Below, piece after piece: positions 1 through 6,047 of a DNA stretch of 7,684 nucleotides; position 1 is the first letter of the stretch; each line of letters starts with the position of its first letter. Both the position numbers and the translations under genes were made by a program. Origin of the DNA: Armatimonadota bacterium (GTDB lineage Bacteria; Armatimonadota; UBA10988); assembly GCA_016183835.1 (NCBI GenBank), contig JACPDV010000096.1, forward strand, positions 1-7,684. The letters run 5' to 3'. A model generated the notes under the pieces. That model made no database searches. It was not told where the DNA came from and saw nothing but the letters and a program-made list of their open reading frames with translations.

Positions 1-1172
1 GCGATCACCGCCTCCACCATGTACTGGCACGGCGCGCAGGCCGCCGAGTCCAGGGTGAAGATGTCGACGTAGACAGTATCACGCTGCGCGTAGTCCGGCA
101 GCTCCACCTCGATCTTCTGCTGCACGGTGGCCGCCACCTCCCCGCTGTGCTCGCCGTGGACCACCTCCGCCACGGCCGCGAGGTTGGCCGGCGGCGTGGC
201 GTAGGGCAGGTCGCACCCGGGAGCGAGGATGAAGCCCGGCGAGCCGCCGAGGTCGAGACACTGCCGCGCGGCGCGGCGGCAGTCGTCGGGCGTACCGTGG
301 AGCAGCACCGTGGTGAGCGGGATGTTGCCGCCGAAGGCGATGGCGTGCTGCGCGGCGATGCCGGCGACCCAGCTCAGGTCGATCTGCTCGTCGACGAAGA
401 TCGAGTCGGGCCGGGTCTCGGCCATCTTGACCACGTTCTTCTGCGCGTCGCCGCAGACGAAGAACGCGCTCGGCGCGCCGCGGGCGCGAAGGTGGGCGAA
501 GATGCAGGTGGCGGGCCCGGTGATGAACTGCTCGAAGTGGCGCGGCGAGACCTGCGAGGTCATCGGGTCGACGATGGCGATCACGTCGCAGCCGGAGTCG
601 AGGTACCAGTCGGCGGTGCGGCAGGCGACCTGGCGGCACCAGTCCATCAGGGCGGCGATGTCGTCCGGCTCCTCGAACATCTGGACGAAGATGTCGGGCC
701 CGAGGAGGTGGAGCGCGAGGGTGAACGGGCCGGTGACGAGGCCGAACAGCGCCACCCGGTCACCCACCTCGCGGCGCGCACCGCGGATGGCTTCGCGCAC
801 CAACGGGAAGCGCCCGCTCTCGGGGCCGGGGAGCGGCAGGTCGGCCAGCTCGACGCCCTCGGCCAGCGGGTGGCTGACCACGGCGGGCGGGTTGTCGTCG
901 GACCACATCAGACGGCAGCCGGCGGCCTCGGCCTCGATCTGGAGGTCGAACACCACGGGCAGGCCATCGGCGCGGTAGGCCTCGGCCGCGGCGGCGACGC
1001 CCTGCACGATGGCGGCGGCGTCGCGGAGGTAGGCCGCGGCCGACATGCCGAGCAGGGCGCCGCCATGGCTGCCGAGGTAGGGCAGCCAGGGGGTGCGCTC
1101 GGTGGGTTCACGGCGCAGCGCGGCCAAGAGCAGTTCGCGACGGGTGGCAGGCTTGACCTGGGTGGCGGGCAT
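1..1172 (-). CDS. URO-D/MtaA-like corrinoid methyltransferase with C-terminal thioredoxin-like segment, 3' end cut by window
   Basis: Partial: 390 codons are visible and the stop lies beyond the left edge. The start is ATG at 1172, preceded by GGAG with 7-nt spacing. Residues 1-345 read as a URO-D fold of the MtaA/MtbA/CmuA branch: WLPYLGSHGG near the N terminus, LVTGPFTLA in the middle, CDVIAIVDPMTS from Cys195, FVCGD with Cys240, and GCDLPYATPPANL with Cys320. Family members move a methyl group between a corrinoid protein and a thiol acceptor using zinc held by HxC...C. Cys240 and Cys320 match that pattern, but the His position is Phe238. After a linker (about 343-366) a beta strand VYVDIFTLDS runs into CAPC (Cys379, Cys382) and a helix QYMVEAV, typical of a thioredoxin active site. 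The corrinoid protein lies upstream on the same strand, 178 bp away. The methyltransferase class is secure; the acceptor is unknown. Classical haem-pathway HemE is unlikely because the Cys motifs fit MtaA-type enzymes. Confidence 0.88.
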   Translation of the reverse strand, partial: MPATQVKPATRRELLLAALRREPTERTPWLPYLGSHGGALLGMSAAAYLRDAAAIVQGVAAAAEAYRADGLPVVFDLQIEAEAAGCRLMWSDDNPPAVVSHPLAEGVELADLPLPGPESGRFPLVREAIRGARREVGDRVALFGLVTGPFTLALHLLGPDIFVQMFEEPDDIAALMDWCRQVACRTADWYLDSGCDVIAIVDPMTSQVSPRHFEQFITGPATCIFAHLRARGAPSAFFVCGDAQKNVVKMAETRPDSIFVDEQIDLSWVAGIAAQHAIAFGGNIPLTTVLLHGTPDDCRRAARQCLDLGGSPGFILAPGCDLPYATPPANLAAVAEVVHGEHSGEVAATVQQKIEVELPDYAQRDTVYVDIFTLDSAACAPCQYMVEAVI

Positions 1173-1210
1173 GACTTGTCTCCAAGCCGTGAGGCTGGGG
1201 GGACAAACAA

Positions 1211-1320
1211 AGACCCCTCGCCCACGGGCGACCGACTCCGGTTCGACTGCGGACACATCGCGCCGTAGGGCGCGATGGCCGAGCGTCCCCGCCTCGGTCC
1301 TCTCCACGGGGGAGGGGTCT
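1211..1320. repeat. 110-bp structured intergenic element with terminal inverted repeats
   Basis: The element is bounded by a perfect 9-bp inverted repeat: AGACCCCTC at 1211-1219 and GAGGGGTCT at 1312-1320. Inside are three hairpins. One has a 5-bp stem at 1218-1222/1227-1231, one a 9-bp stem at 1256-1264/1269-1277, and one a 7-bp stem with one wobble pair at 1299-1305/1309-1315. The first and third share bases with the terminal arms, so alternative folds compete. It sits between the corrinoid protein and the methyltransferase genes. It could be a REP/MITE-like dispersed repeat, an mRNA processing or attenuation structure, or both. No T-run follows on the minus strand that would make it a clear intrinsic terminator. 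Confidence 0.5.
1256..1277. other. Perfect 9-bp hairpin
   Basis: CATCGCGCC pairs exactly with GGCGCGATG around a 4-nt GTAG loop. It is the strongest single structure in the spacer between the two methyl-transfer genes. In a minus-strand transcript it would fold about 70 nt after the corrinoid-protein stop codon. No U-tract follows, so termination is not supported; mRNA stabilisation or a repeat-element core fits better. Confidence 0.5.
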
Positions 1321-1350
1321 TCAACCAAGCTGCCAAGGCCAGCCGGAAGG

Positions 1351-1983
1351 CTAGGCGACCAGGGCCTTGAGCATGTCGACGGCGCTGCCGGCGTCGGGCG
1401 AATAGCCGTCGGCGCCGATCTCGTCGCAGTAGGCCTGGGTGACCGGCGCGCCGCCGATGATCACCTTGACCTTGCCGCGCACCCCGGCTTCGCCGAGGGC
1501 CTGGATGGTCTTGGCGATGCTGGGCATGGTGGTGGTGAGCAGAGCCGAGAGGGCGATCACCGTGCACCCGTCGTTGCTCACCGCTTCGAGGAACTTGTCG
1601 GGACTCACGTCGGTGCCCAGGTCGACGATCTTGAACCCGGCGCTGCCGAGCATGAGGGCCACCATGTTCTTGCCGATGTCATGCAGGTCGCCCTGCACGG
1701 TGCCGATGGCCACCGTGGCGATGGGCGTGAAGTCGCCCTGCTTGAGCAGCGGGTCAATCAGCGCCTTGGCTGCCTTGTAGGCGCGATCGCTGATGAGCAC
1801 TTCGGGGATGTAGTACTCGTTCCGCTTGAACCGCTCGGCGACCTCCAACATGGCGGTCACGAGTGCATCCATCAGGACGTCGCGGGCTGCGGCTCCCCCA
1901 TCGAGGGCCTCCTGCGTGAGGCGCACCGCTTCGTCGCGTTTCCCGTTGATCACCGCCTGCTGCAGCGCGGCGAAGTCAGCCAT
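1351..1983 (-). CDS. Corrinoid (B12-binding) protein, MtaC/MtbC/MttC type
   Basis: 210 aa, the normal full length for methyltransferase corrinoid proteins. Residues 1-85 form the helical cap (B12-binding 2) domain with DVLMDALVTAM and YYIPEVLISDRAYKAA. Residues 86-210 form the Rossmann-like B12-binding domain. Cobalamin signatures are visible: DLHDIGKN with lower-axial ligand His101 (D99-x-H101-x-x-G104), SALLTTTM at 146-153, GGAPV at 177-181 and GADGYSPDA near the end. The protein carries the methyl group on cobalt between a substrate-specific methyltransferase and an MtaA-type enzyme, in the cytoplasm. The start is well supported: AAAGGAGA at 1998-1991, about 8 nt before the ATG. It is first in a probable unit with the URO-D methyltransferase that follows. 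The substrate (methylamine, betaine, methanol or methoxy-aromatic) cannot be read from this protein alone. Confidence 0.93.
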   Translation of the reverse strand: MADFAALQQAVINGKRDEAVRLTQEALDGGAAARDVLMDALVTAMLEVAERFKRNEYYIPEVLISDRAYKAAKALIDPLLKQGDFTPIATVAIGTVQGDLHDIGKNMVALMLGSAGFKIVDLGTDVSPDKFLEAVSNDGCTVIALSALLTTTMPSIAKTIQALGEAGVRGKVKVIIGGAPVTQAYCDEIGADGYSPDAGSAVDMLKALVA

Positions 1984-2287
1984 GGATCTGTCTCCTTTGG
2001 CACCAGGCCAATCGTACCAACCGTCTCGGCCGCTCGCGGCCTCTCACGGAGGCACGCCCAACCGCCGGCCGTGGCATTATCGCACAACCCGCCAGCGACT
2101 CCTCCAACAATCCAGAAGATTCCACTCCAGTGAAAACGACAGCACGATTCTCCCAAAACGGGCCGATCCGGACGCCGCCGCGGCGGCGCAGGACGCCGGC
2201 GCCGGCTTTGACGCCCGGCCCGCGGGATGCCATCATGGGGCGGCTCACCGAGGGGGCTGCCCGGGCTCCCTGGCAGTGGAGCGGCAC
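1984..2287. other. Divergent intergenic region
   Basis: 304 bp lie between the minus-strand corrinoid-protein start and the plus-strand glycosyltransferase start. Frames on both strands run open through it, but none has family-like composition or its own convincing ribosome site. It contains two perfect GC palindromes, 16 bp at 2173-2188 and 12 bp at 2195-2206. These may be operator-like or merely a product of base composition. One candidate promoter is listed separately. Confidence 0.5.
2076..2081 (-). promoter_or_regulatory. Candidate extended -10 element for the corrinoid-protein gene
   Basis: On the minus strand the sequence reads TGCGATAAT: a TGn extension followed by GATAAT, 93 nt upstream of the corrinoid-protein ATG. 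It stands out in an otherwise GC-rich spacer. No good -35 hexamer lies at 16-18 nt, so the call rests on the extended -10 alone. Confidence 0.25.
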
Positions 2288-3859
2288 ATGGCAGAATCGT
2301 CCGACTCGGCGGCTCGGCGCCTGCACGTCCTGGCCTGGTCCCTCGTGGCCGTGGCCGGTGGCTGGTACTGCTACACGTACTTCTGGCTGGCGCTGCACGT
2401 CCACCTCCGCTACCCCTACGAGCTGGAGTGGATGGAGAGCCAGCGCGTGGTGACGGTGCAGCGCCTGTTGCAGGGCCAGCCGCTCTACGTGGCGCCCTCG
2501 GTGGACTATGTGCCCTCCATCTATGCGCCGCTCTACTACTACGTGGGGGTCGTGGCGGTGCGCCTCGGCGGGCTGGGCTACGGGCCCCTGCGCATGGTCT
2601 CGGTGCTGTCTACGCTCGGCGGGGCGACCCTGGCGGTGTGGCTGGCGGGTTCGCGCGCCCCGCGGTCGCTCCCGCGGGGCCTGGTGGCGGCCATCTTCCT
2701 CTATGCCACATACGGTGTCGTCTCGGGCTTCCCCGACGCCGCACGGGTGGATGCCCTGGCTGTGTTCCTGCTGCTGTCCACCGTGGCCGCCTTCCGGGCC
2801 GAGGCCGCCTGGGCACACTCCGGCCTGGCCCCGCTGCTCATGGTCCTCACCGTGATGGCGAAGCAGAATACCGTCCTGGTGGCCGCCGCGCTGGCAGCCT
2901 GGTGCCTCGTCTTCCGCCGCGGCCTCGCCCGCTGGGTGTTCCCCGTGTCGGTGCCGGCGGCCATCGTGGCCATCACGCTCTGGATGAACCACTGCACGGA
3001 CGGGTGGTTCGGCTACTACCTCTGGCACCTGCCCCGCATGCATCCCCTGATCGACACACAGATCACCACCTTCTGGGTGACGGACCTGTGCGGGCACGCG
3101 GGCGTGGCGTGCGCCTTCGCCATGTACTGGCTGCTGGCCGGCGATCACCGCGACCGCGGCGAGGCGTGGCTCGACCGGCTGCTGGCCGCCGCGGCGGTGG
3201 CCGCGTCGTGGGCGGCGCGCTCCAAGCTCGGCGGCGCGCCCAACACGGTGATGCTGGCCTACGGCGTGATCGCCGTGTACTTCGCCGCAGGGGTCGGCCT
3301 GGCCATCCGCCGGGCCGGGCGCAACGAGGCCATCGGCACCGCGGTGGCGGTGGCGGTGCTGATCCAGTTGGGCGCCCTCTACTACAACCCGCGCACCTTC
3401 CGCCCCAGCCACGAGGCGCGCTGGCAGGGCGAACGCTTCGTGCGCCTCCTGGCCGCCACGCCGGGCGACGTGTTCGTGCCGAGCCACTCGTGGTACGCAG
3501 CGATGGCGGGCAAGCCCACTTGCGCCAACGCGACGGCCATGGACGATGTGCTGAACGCGCGCGGTGAGGACGCCGTCATCGGGATGCTGCGCGGGTCGGT
3601 GCTCGGGGCGCTGCGGGCCCACCGCTTCGGTGCGGTGGTGCTGGACGAGCCGGACCAGTTCCCCGGCGGCTCGCCCGAGCTGCACGACAACTACGTGCTG
3701 GTGGACGGCAATCTCACCACCGAGGCCTTCACGCCGGTGATGGGCAACTACGTCCACCCGCGCTTCCTGTACATGCCCCGCGCGCCGGCGCCTCAGGCCG
3801 GCGGCTTGCCCAGCTCCGGCTCGGGGATGCCGAAGACCTCCCGCTTGCGCCGCAGGTAG
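2288..3859 (+). CDS. Polytopic membrane glycosyltransferase, GT-C fold (family 39 / RgtA-D-like)
   Basis: 523 aa from the ATG at 2288, chosen because GGAG precedes it by 6 nt and the protein becomes membrane-like immediately afterwards. Upstream codons in the same frame are antisense to the corrinoid gene. Helix 1 spans about residues 14-36. The first external loop carries YPYELEWMES (Glu45, Glu47, Glu50), in the place where GT-C enzymes keep acidic catalytic residues, followed by YVPSIYAPLYYY. Further conserved-looking blocks are FPDAARVDALAVFLLL (148-163) and MAKQNTVLVAAALAAW (190-205). About nine to ten hydrophobic helices end near residue 364. The remaining ~135 residues form a soluble, presumably periplasmic, domain. 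Such enzymes transfer sugars from polyprenyl-phosphate donors to glycans, lipids or proteins. The last ~25 residues are encoded antisense to the neighbouring URO-D gene and are low-complexity (Pro/Ser/Arg), so the original stop may have been lost. Donor and acceptor are unknown. Confidence 0.75.
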   Translation: MAESSDSAARRLHVLAWSLVAVAGGWYCYTYFWLALHVHLRYPYELEWMESQRVVTVQRLLQGQPLYVAPSVDYVPSIYAPLYYYVGVVAVRLGGLGYGPLRMVSVLSTLGGATLAVWLAGSRAPRSLPRGLVAAIFLYATYGVVSGFPDAARVDALAVFLLLSTVAAFRAEAAWAHSGLAPLLMVLTVMAKQNTVLVAAALAAWCLVFRRGLARWVFPVSVPAAIVAITLWMNHCTDGWFGYYLWHLPRMHPLIDTQITTFWVTDLCGHAGVACAFAMYWLLAGDHRDRGEAWLDRLLAAAAVAASWAARSKLGGAPNTVMLAYGVIAVYFAAGVGLAIRRAGRNEAIGTAVAVAVLIQLGALYYNPRTFRPSHEARWQGERFVRLLAATPGDVFVPSHSWYAAMAGKPTCANATAMDDVLNARGEDAVIGMLRGSVLGALRAHRFGAVVLDEPDQFPGGSPELHDNYVLVDGNLTTEAFTPVMGNYVHPRFLYMPRAPAPQAGGLPSSGSGMPKTSRLRRR

Positions 3860-4899
3860 TAGAGGTAGTCCTCGTACATCACGTTCGGCGGCACGCGGTG
3901 GTCCACGTGCGGCACGTAGCCGCCCGCCGCCACCACCGGCGCCAGCCGCTCGAGCTCCGCGTCGATGGCCGCCCGCCCGCGGCCCAGCGCAATCTTGTCC
4001 ACCCCGCCCTTGAGCAGCACCCGCCGGCCGTACTTCGCCCGCAGGGCCACCGGGTCGCTGCGGCCGTTCATCTCGAGCGGGAACATGCAGTTCACTCCGC
4101 CCTCCAGCCACGGCTCCACCAGCTCGTTGATGTTGCCGTCACTGTCGACGATGAACACCTCCACGCCGCCCGCGCGCAGGATGTCTGTGATGCGCTTGTA
4201 GCGCGGGGTCATCATTGTCCGGAACATGCGCGGCGACATCAGCGGCCCGTGGTTGGCCGACATGTCCTCCCAGAACCAGGCCAGGTCGAGGTCCACCTCC
4301 GCCGCGGCGCGCTCGATCACGTTGCAGGTCTGCTGGCAGAGATGCTCCATCATCTCGTCCACCCACTCGGGGTCTTCGCCGAGGGCGATAGAGATGCCCT
4401 CGAGTCCCATCCAGTTGCGCAGCCAGCCGTAGAGGCTCCCGCAGCCGATGCCGAGGGGGTAGGTGCGGTCCCGCCACTGTGCTTTCAGCGCGTCCCAGCT
4501 CTCGGGGTAGGGCCGGTCGAGCGAGAGGCGCGGCTTGAAGGTCTCTTCCCAGTCACGGCGGGTCTTGAGGGGGAACTCCAGGTACTTGGGGATCGAGTCG
4601 CTGCGGTCGGTGAACTGCTTGAGGAGCACGCCGTCGCCGTCACGGAGGATCCGGTAGCGCTCGGTCTCCTCCACCACCTCGGCCTTGAAGCCCGGGGACA
4701 GCCCCGGCCCCACGGGCACGCCGCCGCGCGGCTCGAAGCCGAAGTAGTGGTCGCCCAGCCCGTTGTTGTTGACCCAGGTGGGCAGGCCCTGCGCGTGCCA
4801 GACCTTGAAGGTGTTGTCCCAGTAGCCGAACTCCTCGTCCGGCACATGGTCCACGGGCTCGAAGCGGTAACAGGCTAGAAAGCGCTCGCGCGACGTCAT
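3793..4899 (-). CDS. Divergent uroporphyrinogen-decarboxylase-family protein (putative methyltransferase)
   Basis: 368 aa, about the usual URO-D family length. The ATG at 4899 has GAGGAG 7 nt upstream. URO-D landmarks in order: N-terminal MTSRERFLACYRFEPVDHVP, PLGIGCGSLYGWLRNWMG (148-165), WFWEDMSANHGPLMSP with Glu211-Asp212 (208-223), VEVFIVDSDGNINELVEPW (246-264), LLKGGVDK (295-302) and GGYVPHVDHRVPPNVMYEDY (326-345). The HxC and distal Cys positions that hold zinc in MtaA-type enzymes are replaced by Asp252/Asp254 and His331/Asp333/His334. The HemE substrate-binding N terminus is also absent. It is therefore probably neither a haem enzyme nor a standard corrinoid:thiol methyltransferase. 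It is transcribed divergently from the DUF1848 gene and its 3' end overlaps the glycosyltransferase by 67 bp. Family assignment is firm; the reaction is unknown. Confidence 0.88.
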   Translation of the reverse strand: MTSRERFLACYRFEPVDHVPDEEFGYWDNTFKVWHAQGLPTWVNNNGLGDHYFGFEPRGGVPVGPGLSPGFKAEVVEETERYRILRDGDGVLLKQFTDRSDSIPKYLEFPLKTRRDWEETFKPRLSLDRPYPESWDALKAQWRDRTYPLGIGCGSLYGWLRNWMGLEGISIALGEDPEWVDEMMEHLCQQTCNVIERAAAEVDLDLAWFWEDMSANHGPLMSPRMFRTMMTPRYKRITDILRAGGVEVFIVDSDGNINELVEPWLEGGVNCMFPLEMNGRSDPVALRAKYGRRVLLKGGVDKIALGRGRAAIDAELERLAPVVAAGGYVPHVDHRVPPNVMYEDYLYYLRRKREVFGIPEPELGKPPA

Positions 4900-5047
4900 C
4901 GGCGATCTCCTCGGTGGATGGTCACATGGTCAGGAGCGGTGTTGGCGGTCCGCCCGCCGGACCCTCCCGGACGCGGCGATCTTGTGCCGGCAGGATCGTC
5001 CGGGGGTGGGGCGAACGGCGAGCCAACGCGACCGCGAGGCATCCCGG
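4900..5047. promoter_or_regulatory. Divergent spacer with direct and inverted repeats
   Basis: 148 bp separate the starts of the URO-D-family gene (leftward) and the DUF1848 gene (rightward), so promoters for both should lie here. Two copies of ATGGTCA sit one base apart at 4918-4924 and 4926-4932. A 6-bp inverted repeat, GGTCCG/CGGACC, occupies 4947-4963 with a 5-nt centre. These are candidate regulator sites only; no clear -35/-10 pair was recognised. Confidence 0.3.
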
Positions 5048-6025
5048 ATGATCGTCTCGGCGAGCTACCGCACGGACATCCCGAGCTTCTACGCCCCGTG
5101 GTTCGAGCGGCGCTATCGCACGGGGTTCTGCCTCGTGGCCGATCCCTTCGGCAAGGGGCTGCACTACGTGCCGCTGCGCGCGGCCGAGGTCGCCGGCTAC
5201 GTGTTCTGGACCCGCAACGTGGCGCCGTTCATCGGCACCCTCTACCGGCTGCAGACCGATGGGCTGCCGTTCGTGGTGCAGTATTCCATCACCGGCTACA
5301 CCCGAGCGCTGGAGGAGCGAACGCCGCTGGCGACGCGGGCGATCGCGCTCTGCCACGAGCTCCGCGAGCGCTTCGGCCCGCACGCGTTGGTGTGGCGCTA
5401 CGACCCCATCGTGATCACCGATCTGACCCCGGCGGCGCACCACCGACAGCACTTCCGCCTGCTCTGCCGGCAGATCGAGGGGGCCACCGACGAGGTGGTG
5501 GTGTCGTTCGCGCAGATGTACCGCAAGACGGTGTCCAACCTGAAGAAGGCGGGCCTGGCGCACGGTTTTGCGCACGAAGATCCGCCCGCGTCCTGGAAGA
5601 GCGACTTTCTGCTCGAGCTGTCGGCGGTGGCGGCCGAGCACGGCTTGCGGTTGGCGGTGTGCGCGCAGCGGGCGCTGTTGCGCGCCGGGCTGCAAGACGC
5701 GGCCTGCGTGGACCCGGGGCGCCTGTCGCGGGTGGCCGGTCGCGAGCTGCTGGTGCCCAAGCACGCGCACCGGGAGGCGTGCGGCTGCTACCAGAGCGTG
5801 GACATCGGGGCCTACGACTCCTGTCCGATGGGGTGCGTGTACTGCTACGCGGTGCGCTTCCGCGCGGCGGCGGAGCGGCGGCACCGGGAGCACGACCCGG
5901 CGGACCTGATGCTCTGGCGGCCGGAGCGGTTCCGCGGGCTGACGCACCAGCAGCTCCTGGCGCAGGCGACCGGGCGGGAAGAGCCGGATCGCGACCAGAT
6001 GGCGCTCTTTGAGTACGAGGAGTAG
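5048..6025 (+). CDS. DUF1848 family protein with C-terminal radical-SAM-like cysteine cluster
   Basis: 325 aa. I place the start at ATG 5048 rather than the in-frame ATG at 4982, because MIVSASYRTDIPSFY is where DUF1848 proteins normally begin and GAGG lies 8 nt upstream. The N-terminal half carries VFWTRNVAPF (52-61), VVQYSITGY (76-84) and LVWRYDPIVITD (114-125), hallmark-type blocks of this family. Near the C terminus is CGCYQSVDIGAYDSCPMGCV, with Cys245, Cys247, Cys259, Cys263 and Cys266. The last three form C-x3-C-x2-C, the spacing that binds a 4Fe-4S cluster in radical SAM enzymes, here at the opposite end of the protein. The family is uncharacterised as far as I know, so no reaction is assigned. 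It is divergent from the second URO-D gene and convergent with the transporter, whose stop is 22 bp away. Confidence 0.9.
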   Translation: MIVSASYRTDIPSFYAPWFERRYRTGFCLVADPFGKGLHYVPLRAAEVAGYVFWTRNVAPFIGTLYRLQTDGLPFVVQYSITGYTRALEERTPLATRAIALCHELRERFGPHALVWRYDPIVITDLTPAAHHRQHFRLLCRQIEGATDEVVVSFAQMYRKTVSNLKKAGLAHGFAHEDPPASWKSDFLLELSAVAAEHGLRLAVCAQRALLRAGLQDAACVDPGRLSRVAGRELLVPKHAHREACGCYQSVDIGAYDSCPMGCVYCYAVRFRAAAERRHREHDPADLMLWRPERFRGLTHQQLLAQATGREEPDRDQMALFEYEE

Positions 6026-6047
6026 CGCGGCAGGAGCGGTAGCCCTC

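Noticed and set aside
147..1268. Long plus-strand frame of 373 codons
   Set aside because: It is antisense to the clearly conserved URO-D methyltransferase and reads as Gly/Ala/Arg/Val low-complexity sequence with no family motif; a GC-rich shadow.
1173..1350. Cobalamin riboswitch in front of the methyltransferase
   Set aside because: The spacer is structured, but I could not find a B12-box-like consensus or the multi-helix layout expected, and its length is short for that class.
908..1567. 219-codon minus-strand frame bridging the corrinoid gene and the methyltransferase
   Set aside because: It uses another frame inside both genes and crosses the structured spacer; its composition is Arg/Pro-rich shadow coding.
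1826..2287. N-terminal extension of the glycosyltransferase back to 1826
   Set aside because: It is antisense to the corrinoid protein and not membrane-like. The ATG at 2288 has its own ribosome site and precedes the first helix directly.
1976..4111. 711-codon minus-strand frame
   Set aside because: It runs antisense to the glycosyltransferase and out of frame in the URO-D gene. It is rich in Arg/His/Gly without any domain-like block.
4918..6012. 364-codon plus-strand frame over the DUF1848 gene
   Set aside because: The overlapping frame 5048-6025 carries the conserved DUF1848 blocks and the Cys cluster; this one is Arg/Ala/Gly filler.
6026..6047. Bidirectional terminator between the convergent DUF1848 and transporter genes
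   Set aside because: The 22-bp gap contains no inverted repeat or T-run.
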